Shown here: in pieces, positions 44,344 through 50,191 of the stretch
Layout: the number at the start of each line of letters is the position of its first letter
How positions within the stretch are numbered: position 1 is the first letter of the stretch
Origin: Pseudoalteromonas byunsanensis
Lineage (GTDB): Bacteria > Pseudomonadota > Gammaproteobacteria > Enterobacterales > Alteromonadaceae
Assembly: GCF_001854475.1 (NCBI RefSeq)
Contig: NZ_MNAN01000033.1
Span: 2,501-52,691 of the forward strand
DNA: 50,191 nucleotides
Direction: 5' to 3'
Notes under the pieces: generated by a model
What the model was told of the DNA's origin: nothing
Seen by the model: the letters and a program-made list of their open reading frames with translations, nothing else
Database searches by the model: none
Position numbers and translations under genes: made by a program

Positions 44344-46263
44344 ATGATCCAGCTGTCTGATATTGAATTATTGCGTGGCGCCAAAAGCCTATTAAAAAAT
44401 GCCAGTGCGACTTTATTTCCTGAGCACAAAGTCGGTCTTGTCGGAGCCAATGGCTGTGGGAAGTCCTCTTTATTTGCGCTATTAAAAGGCGAGTTAACGC
44501 TAGATGCTGGTGAGCTACTCATACCAAAAGATTGGTCGATTGCCTCAGTAAAACAAGAAACTCCAGCCCTCGACATAAGCGCTTTAGATTATGTATTACA
44601 AGGACATCCTGAATATTACCAATGTAGAGTGGCTTTACAACAAGCAGAGCAAGCACAAGATGGCGCAAAACAAGCGCAAGTTCACCAACAACTGGAACTT
44701 ATGAAAGGTTACAGTATCGAAGCTAAAGCTGGCGAGTTATTACATGGCCTAGGCTTTAGTAATGAGCAAATTAGTCACTCTGTCAGCTCTTTCTCTGGTG
44801 GCTGGCGAATGCGTTTGAATTTAGCGCAAGCACTGATCCGTGATGCAGATCTCATGCTACTCGATGAGCCGACCAACCACTTGGATCTGGACGCTGTTTA
44901 TTGGTTAGAACGCTTTTTACGTGCGTATACGGGCACCTTAGTTCTTATTTCTCACGACAGAGAGTTTTTAGATGCGGTGGTGGATCAAATCTGGCACATA
45001 GACCAACAAAAAATCAATGTCTACAAGGGTCACTACTCGCAGTTCGAACGCCAAAAAGCAGAACGAATGGCACAGCATCAAGCTCTATTTGAAAAACAAC
45101 AAGAACAAATTGTACATTTAGAAAAGTTCATCACTCGCTTTAAGGCCAAAGCCAGCAAAGCGAAACAGGCACAAAGTCGAGTAAAAGCACTAGAGCGCAT
45201 GGAGAAGCTTGCGCCAGCTCATGCTGACTCTCCATTTGATTTTGAATTCGCAGAGCCTACAGCTTTACCCAACCCACTAATGACCTTAGATGGCGCGCAA
45301 GCTGGCTACAATGATGTGACTGTGCTTCACAAAATCAAATTGAATTTAGTACCCGGCAGCAGAATTGCTTTGCTGGGGCGTAACGGTGCAGGTAAATCAA
45401 CTTTAATAAAATTACTCGCGGGGGAACTCATCCCGCAAGCGGGTGACGTATTTACTCATCAGGGCCTAAAAATTGGTTACTTTGCCCAACATCAGTTGGA
45501 ATCTTTAGATCTAAGCGCCAGTGCAGTCACCCATATTCAACGTTTAGACCCAAAGGCCAGTGAACAATCTCTGCGTGATTTTTTAGGTGGGTTTGCTTTT
45601 AATGGAGATCGAGCACTTGAGCCTGTCGCGCCTTTTTCGGGCGGTGAAAAGGCACGACTTGTACTTGCCATGCTAGTCTATCAAAAGCCCAACTTATTGC
45701 TCCTTGATGAGCCAACCAACCACTTAGATTTAGAAATGCGTCATGCCTTAGTTATGGCTCTACAAGGTTTTGAAGGGGCAATGGTCACCGTATCGCACGA
45801 CCGTCACATGTTGAAAAATACTGCTGATGAATACTATTTGGTCGACAATGGCGAGGTTACATCTTTTGGCTATGACCTTGACGCATACTATCAATGGCTA
45901 TTGAACGCCAATAAAGAGACAAGTAAAAAGTCAGAAGTAGAAAGCAAAGCACATTCAAGCAGTAATCGTAAGGAACAAAAGCGCCTTGAAGCCGAGTTTC
46001 GTAAATCTGTGCAACCACTCAAAAAAGACATCGAGAAACTTGAAAAGTCTCTCGACAAATACTCCGAGCAGCTATCAACGATAGAGCAGCAACTGGCAAA
46101 CAACGATTTATACCAAGAAGAAAATAAAGCCCAGCTTACTGACTTGCTCGCACAACAGGCAAGCATCACTCCACTACTTAATGAAGTCGAAGAGTCACTG
46201 CTATTAGCACTAGAAGAACTCGAAGAAAAACAAGCTTCTTTTGAACAAAGCCTTGGTCTATGA
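44344..46263 (+). CDS. yheS: ABC-F ATPase YheS
   Basis: A 639-residue ribosome-associated ATPase without membrane segments. Two nucleotide-binding domains: Walker A GANGCGKSS and GRNGAGKST, signatures FSGGWRMR and FSGGEKAR, Walker B LLDEPTNHLD twice. The linker between them (about 235-295) is the ABC-F P-site tRNA-interacting region. The C-terminal 120 residues are a coiled coil. The start at 44344 gives MIQLSDIELLRGAKSLLKNA, as in the family. It overlaps the next gene by 4 bases. Confidence 0.96.
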   Translation: MIQLSDIELLRGAKSLLKNASATLFPEHKVGLVGANGCGKSSLFALLKGELTLDAGELLIPKDWSIASVKQETPALDISALDYVLQGHPEYYQCRVALQQAEQAQDGAKQAQVHQQLELMKGYSIEAKAGELLHGLGFSNEQISHSVSSFSGGWRMRLNLAQALIRDADLMLLDEPTNHLDLDAVYWLERFLRAYTGTLVLISHDREFLDAVVDQIWHIDQQKINVYKGHYSQFERQKAERMAQHQALFEKQQEQIVHLEKFITRFKAKASKAKQAQSRVKALERMEKLAPAHADSPFDFEFAEPTALPNPLMTLDGAQAGYNDVTVLHKIKLNLVPGSRIALLGRNGAGKSTLIKLLAGELIPQAGDVFTHQGLKIGYFAQHQLESLDLSASAVTHIQRLDPKASEQSLRDFLGGFAFNGDRALEPVAPFSGGEKARLVLAMLVYQKPNLLLLDEPTNHLDLEMRHALVMALQGFEGAMVTVSHDRHMLKNTADEYYLVDNGEVTSFGYDLDAYYQWLLNANKETSKKSEVESKAHSSSNRKEQKRLEAEFRKSVQPLKKDIEKLEKSLDKYSEQLSTIEQQLANNDLYQEENKAQLTDLLAQQASITPLLNEVEESLLLALEELEEKQASFEQSLGL

Positions 46264-46721
46264 ATAAATTAAGCGAACAAGCCTTCTGGAACTTTTCATG
46301 TCAACTGTATCGGCAAGGAGGTGCACAAAACACCTTGCTGATGCTGCAAAATGAACGACAGAAAAATATCAACCTTTGCTTGCTGCTGCTTTATCTAGAA
46401 AAGTTACAATTGCAAATCCGCGAAGTGGATGTCACACGCTTGATTCAGCTTTGCCTACAGTTAGACGCACAACTTTTAGCTCCGCATAGGGCTATAAGGT
46501 CTGAGCTTAAACAGCGGTATGTACGACACCCTCACTATCAAAAGCTTCGCGAGCAACTGCTACAAAGCGAACTACAGCTAGAGCGTTTCCAACAAACAGA
46601 GCTGCTTACTCTCACCCAGCAACTTGTACTACAGCCGCTCAGCCCCAGCCACAACCTATCGCTATATCTGAATGAACACGACTTATCGTTATTGCAACAG
46701 AGCTTAGCTGACGAGAAATAA
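46260..46721 (+). CDS. TIGR02444 family protein
   Basis: A 153-residue helical protein of unknown function. FWNFSCQLYRQGGAQNTLLM and NINLCLLLLYLEKLQLQI match the TIGR02444 (DUF2390) pattern. It follows yheS with an ATGA overlap, so the two are co-translated; this pairing is common in gammaproteobacteria. Confidence 0.88.
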   Translation: MNKLSEQAFWNFSCQLYRQGGAQNTLLMLQNERQKNINLCLLLLYLEKLQLQIREVDVTRLIQLCLQLDAQLLAPHRAIRSELKQRYVRHPHYQKLREQLLQSELQLERFQQTELLTLTQQLVLQPLSPSHNLSLYLNEHDLSLLQQSLADEK

Positions 46722-46733
46722 TGATCTCGATCA
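46722..46733. promoter_or_regulatory. FNR-type box 1
   Basis: TGAT-CTCG-ATCA, the core of an FNR/CRP-superfamily dyad, starting one base after the upstream stop. It is 49 bases from box 2 and overlaps a weak stem-loop (AAGGTCT / AGACCTT). Confidence 0.4.
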
Positions 46734-46770
46734 AGGTCTTATAGACCTTAAAGCTAGCGCGCTTAGAAAC

Positions 46771-46812
46771 TTGATCTCGATCATATCATCCGCCTCTAAG
46801 CAGGACTAAGAT
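46771..46812 (+). promoter_or_regulatory. Predicted class II FNR-type promoter
   Basis: TTGAT-CTCG-ATCAT (46771-46784) is centred at 46777.5. A -10 element TAAGAT (46807-46812) predicts a start at A46819, which puts the box exactly at -41.5, the class II position. The gene served is the DUF3149 ORF at 46844. Confidence 0.55.
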
Positions 46813-46843
46813 TACTACATCGACAAGTTAGGAGGCCACAGCC

Positions 46844-46984
46844 ATGAACGTATTCTTCAGAGATTTTTTGAGTGACCCTGTACTATTTCTCTCTTTTGGG
46901 ATTTTAGGCACAGTGATTGGGTTGTGTATCTTCTACGTTTATTACTTTGTCAAAAAAGTACAAGAGGCAGAAGTACCTCATTGA
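46844..46984 (+). CDS. DUF3149 small membrane protein
   Basis: A 46-residue protein, MNVFFRDFLSDPVLFLSFGI then one membrane helix (about 13-36) and a short charged tail, YFVKKVQEAEVPH. This fits DUF3149, a family of single-helix proteins of unknown role. AGGAGG (46830-46835) lies 8 bases before the ATG, a strong ribosome site. The FNR-type promoter suggests induction by oxygen limitation. A terminator follows at 47069-47105. Confidence 0.85.
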   Translation: MNVFFRDFLSDPVLFLSFGILGTVIGLCIFYVYYFVKKVQEAEVPH

Positions 46985-47068
46985 TAAGTAAATAATTATT
47001 GGGCTGTGAGTAAATACTTAACGGCACTACTGGTTCCCCCAGCAGTAAACAAATTAAGCACGACGCAC

Positions 47069-47105
47069 AAAGCACCTTACTAACCTTGTTAGTCGGGTGC
47101 TTTTT
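47069..47105 (+). terminator. Intrinsic terminator after the DUF3149 gene
   Basis: Outer stem AAAGCACC / GGTGCTTT and inner stem ACTAAC / GTTAGT around a CTT loop, then a T-run. It lies 84 bases after the stop. Confidence 0.8.
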
Positions 47106-47244
47106 ATTTGTGTATGAGCGTTAGCGGCTTTGAAGCTAGGTTACCATTGAGCAAATACGTTTCTGTATTTAGCTGAACCAATGTACCTGTTATCCTAAGC
47201 ATAGGTTTGTTAGACTTCATTCTCCTTTGATTCTAAGACGCTTT

Positions 47245-48225
47245 ATGGACTACTCATTCAACAGCGCATGGTGGATGCGCAATCGACATGTGCAAACAAT
47301 TCTGCCACGCTTTTTTCGCCCGCTGCAAAAAGTACCTGTACAATTTGAAGAACTAGGCACGCCCGATGGTGACTTTTTAGAGTTGGCCTGGGCACAAGAG
47401 AAACGTCCAAATGCGCCACTAGCTATTATCCTGCATGGTCTAGAGGGTAATATTAATAGCTTTTATGCCAAGGGAATGCTCAAGGCTTTAACACACAAAG
47501 GCTTTGATGCCGTATTAATGCACTTTCGCAATTGTTCTCGCGCAGCCAATAAATTACCCAGAGCCTATCACAGTGGTGAAACATCTGATCTTGGGTTTCT
47601 GATCCACACCTTAAAACAGCGCTTTGTTGAGCGACCACTTTATGCGGTTGGCTTTTCTTTAGGTGGCAACGTATTGGCTAAATATTTAGGAGAACAACGC
47701 CAGCATAGTGGTTTACAAGGTGCTGCAATCATTTCCGCACCTCATCATTTGTCATCCTCATGTCAGGTGATCAGAAAAAGTTGCTATGGGCTATATCAAA
47801 AGTATTTACTCGATAGAATGAAGCGCTCATTTTCGCGTAAACTAGATACCATTGCGGATGTACTCACCATTGATGAGCAGCAATTAAATGAAATTAATGA
47901 CCTTTGGCAATTTGATAATTTGATCACTGCACCTCTGCATGGCTTTGATGGCGCTGAAGATTATTACAGACAAGCCAGTGCGCAAGACTACTTGAAACAT
48001 ATCGTCACGCCTACGCTATTGATCCATGCTCAAGATGACCCTATGTTATCAGAACAGGCTGTACCACAACCTGAGCACGTCAGTGATAGCATCACTTTAG
48101 CTGTCTCTGAAACGGGTGGTCACGTGGGTTTTATCAGTGGTAATAATCCATTAAAGCCCCAGTTCTGGCTAGAAAAAGCCGTACCTCACTATTTCAACTC
48201 ATTGCAAGCAAAGAGTACTTTATGA
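47245..48225 (+). CDS. yheT: Alpha/beta hydrolase YheT
   Basis: A 326-residue hydrolase of the YheT/AB-hydrolase-4 group. The ATG at 47245 ([20 protein letters not shown]) is preferred over a TTG at 47227. [20 protein letters not shown] is the oxyanion region, [14 protein letters not shown] holds the nucleophile Ser, and the acid and base fit HAQDDPM and SETGGHVGF. The substrate is unknown. It overlaps yheU by 4 bases, as in E. coli. Confidence 0.94.
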   Translation: MDYSFNSAWWMRNRHVQTILPRFFRPLQKVPVQFEELGTPDGDFLELAWAQEKRPNAPLAIILHGLEGNINSFYAKGMLKALTHKGFDAVLMHFRNCSRAANKLPRAYHSGETSDLGFLIHTLKQRFVERPLYAVGFSLGGNVLAKYLGEQRQHSGLQGAAIISAPHHLSSSCQVIRKSCYGLYQKYLLDRMKRSFSRKLDTIADVLTIDEQQLNEINDLWQFDNLITAPLHGFDGAEDYYRQASAQDYLKHIVTPTLLIHAQDDPMLSEQAVPQPEHVSDSITLAVSETGGHVGFISGNNPLKPQFWLEKAVPHYFNSLQAKSTL

Positions 48226-48470
48226 TCATTCCTTACCAACAAATTGACACCGCTACACTTGATAACCTTATTGAGCACTATGTACTACGTGAAGGCACCG
48301 ACTATGGTGAACAAGAGTTCTCTACTGACGCGAAGGTTGAACATGTCAGGTCGCAATTGAAGTCAGGTGAAGCCTTAATCGTGTATTCGCAATTACATGA
48401 GTCTGTCAACATTGTTTCAAAAGCCCAATTTCAGGCAATGCAAGACGAAGATTACTCAGACTATCAGTAA
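48222..48470 (+). CDS. yheU: YheU family protein
   Basis: An 82-residue protein: [20 protein letters not shown] followed by [12 protein letters not shown] and [18 protein letters not shown] are diagnostic for YheU (UPF0270). Function is unknown. It is co-translated with yheT through an ATGA overlap. Confidence 0.94.
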   Translation: MIIPYQQIDTATLDNLIEHYVLREGTDYGEQEFSTDAKVEHVRSQLKSGEALIVYSQLHESVNIVSKAQFQAMQDEDYSDYQ

Positions 48471-48546
48471 CTGGTCGCAGAGCATTTAGCCTACTGGCTT
48501 TTTCAGTTATAGTCTGAATACATCCAGAATAACTTAAGGCAGGCTC

Positions 48547-49695
48547 ATGACATTACGTTTTACTCTTTGCGCCCTTGCTTTGTCGGCTTTGACCGCACAA
48601 GCGCAAGATTATCAAGCATCTGAACGCGCACATAGGATTGCTCAAAAAAGCATTCTCATTGACACGCATATTGATGTACCTTATCGACTAAAATCCCAGT
48701 GGGATGATGTGAGTAAAGCTACAGTAGGTGGTGATTTTGACTACCCTAGAGCTGTCAAAGGCGGTTTGAACGCACCGTTTATGTCTATTTACATCCCTGC
48801 CAACCTAGAGTTTGAAGGTGAAGGTAAGAGCTACCTATTGGCTAACCAACTCATCGATGGGATGGAGGCCTTAGCGTTCAGAGCCCCAGAAAAATTTGCC
48901 ATCGCATACTCTAGTAAAGATATTTTTACCCATTTTAAGCAGGGAAAAATGTCTATTGCTATGGGCATGGAAAATGGCTCCCCCATTGAGGGTAGTCTCA
49001 AGAACCTAAAACATTTTTTCGATAGAGGTGTGCGTTATATCACTTTAGCTCACTCACAAAGCAATCATATTTCAGATTCATCTTACGATGTTCGCCGTAA
49101 GTGGAAAGGGTTAAGTCCATTTGGCAAAGAATTAGTTGTCGAAATGAACAAAATTGGCATGCTCGTCGATGTGTCGCATATCTCTGATGCTGCGTTCTAT
49201 CAAGTTATGGAACTGTCTAAGGTCCCAGTGATCGCATCTCACTCATCACTGAGAAAATATACACCTGGCTTTGAGCGCAACATGGATGATGACATGCTTA
49301 AAGCATTGAAAAAGAATGGCGGTGTGATCCAAATTAACTTTGGTTCAAGCTTTGTAACCTCAAGCGCACAGAACTGGTATAAGAAACGTGATAACGCTGC
49401 ACAGCGAGAAGATTTCATCAAAGATAATCCATTCCCATTTGCCACCCTTGAACAAGTGCTTGATCATATCGATCACGTGGTCAAGCTCATTGGTATAGAC
49501 CATGTTGGTATCGGCTCTGACTATGATGGTGTGGGAGATTCTCTCCCTGTGGGGTTAAAAGATGTATCAAGCTATCCTAATCTAGTCCAAGGCTTGCTGG
49601 ATAGAGGCTACAGTGAAGTGAATATCAAGAAAATCTTATCAGGCAATACCCTGCGAGTTTGGAAACAAGCCGAGGAATACGCTGCCCAATTCTAA
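48547..49695 (+). CDS. Secreted membrane-type dipeptidase (M19 family)
   Basis: A 382-residue zinc peptidase with a signal peptide (1-19, ending AQA). It cleaves dipeptides, with some members acting on D-amino-acid-containing or cyclic ones. Metal ligands are seen in LIDTHIDVPYR (His41, Asp43), MGMENGS (Glu), DVSHISD and ASHSSLR (His residues) and GSDYDGVGD (Asp). Length matches the renal-dipeptidase family. It is a single gene with a short 76-base gap after yheU. Confidence 0.93.
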   Translation: MTLRFTLCALALSALTAQAQDYQASERAHRIAQKSILIDTHIDVPYRLKSQWDDVSKATVGGDFDYPRAVKGGLNAPFMSIYIPANLEFEGEGKSYLLANQLIDGMEALAFRAPEKFAIAYSSKDIFTHFKQGKMSIAMGMENGSPIEGSLKNLKHFFDRGVRYITLAHSQSNHISDSSYDVRRKWKGLSPFGKELVVEMNKIGMLVDVSHISDAAFYQVMELSKVPVIASHSSLRKYTPGFERNMDDDMLKALKKNGGVIQINFGSSFVTSSAQNWYKKRDNAAQREDFIKDNPFPFATLEQVLDHIDHVVKLIGIDHVGIGSDYDGVGDSLPVGLKDVSSYPNLVQGLLDRGYSEVNIKKILSGNTLRVWKQAEEYAAQF

Positions 49696-49794
49696 CGCAC
49701 ATAAGCAAAGTGCAGCAGCGCTTTGCTTCACCTAGCTAATTTTTTCAATGCTAACAGCGCCTGTATCAGAAAATAGATCAACAACTATGCACTG

Positions 49795-49881
49795 TTCTAA
49801 GAAGTAATTTCGAAGCTGCAACTTACGAAGAGTTAGCCGATGACTTTTGGTCGTGACCAAAAAAAGTGCTTCTGGAGCTTT
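49795..49881 (+). repeat. Degenerate copies at the edge of the 62-bp array
   Basis: Sequences such as GAAGTAATTTCGAAGCTGCA and GACTTTTGGTCGTGACC align to the 62-bp unit with many changes and small indels. A TTGGTC / GACCAA dyad appears in this diverged copy. It marks the decayed end of the array. Confidence 0.65.
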
Positions 49882-50191
49882 GACTTATGAAAAGTGAACC
49901 GACGACCTTTAAAGTTGTACAAAGTAGTGATTGTGGGAGCTGTGACTTATGAAAAGTGAACCGACGACCTTTAAAGTTGTACAAAGAAGTGATTGTGGGA
50001 GCTGTGACTTATGAAAAGTGAACCGACGACCTTTAAAGTTGTACAAAGAAGTGATTGTGGGAGCTATGACTTATGAAAAGTGAACCGACGACCTTTAAAG
50101 TTGTACAAAGAAGTGATTGTGGGAGCTATGACTTATGAAAAGTGAACCGACGACCTTTAAAGTTGTACAAAGTAGTGATTGTGGGAGCTGT
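49882..50191 (+). repeat. 62-bp direct tandem repeat, five copies, array continues past the window
   Basis: Units start at 49882, 49944, 50006, 50068 and 50130, each exactly 62 bases, and the fifth ends with the window. Copies are nearly identical: one position alternates AGT/AGA and one alternates CTGT/CTAT. Spacing is contiguous, so this is not a CRISPR array. It lies 186 bases after the dipeptidase gene. Confidence 0.95.
49887..50191 (+). other. Chain of overlapping 21-codon ORFs in the 62-bp repeat
   Basis: Each repeat contains an ATG (49887, 49949, 50011, 50073, 50135) opening a 21-codon frame that starts MKSEPTTFKV and ends DCGSCDL or DCGSYDL. The stop TGA overlaps the next ATG as ATGA. 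GGGAG (or GGAG for the first) stands 8 bases before every ATG. Because 66 coding bases minus a 4-base overlap equals 62, the repeat length itself produces the chain. Whether any is translated is unknown; amino-acid changes between copies (S/R, C/Y) do not by themselves show selection. Confidence 0.4.

Noticed and set aside
46733..46749. Stem AAGGTCT / AGACCTT as a terminator for the TIGR02444 gene
   Set aside because: No T-run follows, and it overlaps the FNR-type box; kept only as a weak stem.
49882..50191. CRISPR array
   Set aside because: Repeats are contiguous 62-bp units with no unique spacers between them, and no cas gene is near.
49882..50191. Integron attC array (unit length near 60 bases)
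   Set aside because: No integrase gene, no cassette ORFs between units, and no recognisable attC core sites or imperfect palindrome within the unit.

Overview
The window reads as a chromosomal segment of a marine gammaproteobacterium of the Alteromonadales, most likely Pseudoalteromonas. This rests on the spc and alpha ribosomal operons, the rsd/hemE pair, the fkpA-slyX-yheV-yheS-yheT-yheU neighbourhood and the moderate-GC, AT-rich intergenic DNA. It is an inference from gene order and protein character, not from a database search. No rRNA, tRNA, insertion sequence, prophage or CRISPR array was found.

Layout. 1-400: end of an outer-membrane-type barrel gene that appears frameshifted, then a bidirectional terminator. 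418-8896 (minus): alpha operon (rpsM, rpsK, rpsD, rpoA, rplQ) preceded by the spc operon (rplN to rpmJ). A recognisable S4-binding alpha-operon pseudoknot overlaps the GTG start of rpsM. The S10 operon, which normally lies directly upstream of rplN, is absent; a polysaccharide deacetylase gene and an AsmA-family gene sit there instead. 12.4-17.4 kb: an unrecognised 394-residue protein, a TorF-family putative porin, an aldo/keto reductase coupled to purT, and a fumarylacetoacetate-hydrolase-family enzyme.

17.5-19.9 kb (minus): the most unusual locus. It is a compact operon with its own promoter, a 39-residue peptide gene, a stem-loop, a possible cupin-like protein, a 3-His cupin-like protein and a lipoprotein. 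It resembles a ribosomally made peptide plus tailoring cassette that I cannot assign to a known class. 20.4-26.4 kb: an iodotyrosine-deiodinase-like nitroreductase, then a BigR/YgaV-type ArsR regulator. The regulator is divergent from a DUF2892-rhodanese pair and is followed by an RND permease and membrane fusion gene. A strikingly symmetric nested operator lies between the two units.

26.7-38.1 kb: a lipoprotein fusing an S41 protease to a class C beta-lactamase-like domain, an OmpA-family lipoprotein, a solute-binding protein, ChrA, an MscS channel coupled to two PlsC-type acyltransferases, biosynthetic arginine decarboxylase and an unknown secreted protein. 38.7-41.7 kb: speE, hemE, a candidate ~100-nt sRNA with its own promoter and terminator, and rsd. 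41.7-49.7 kb: fkpA, a WD40-like lipoprotein coupled to slyX, yheV, yheS, a TIGR02444 protein, a 46-residue DUF3149 membrane protein under a predicted FNR-type class II promoter, yheT-yheU and an M19 dipeptidase. The window ends inside a 62-bp tandem repeat whose units each carry a short ORF with a Shine-Dalgarno-like sequence and an ATGA overlap to the next.
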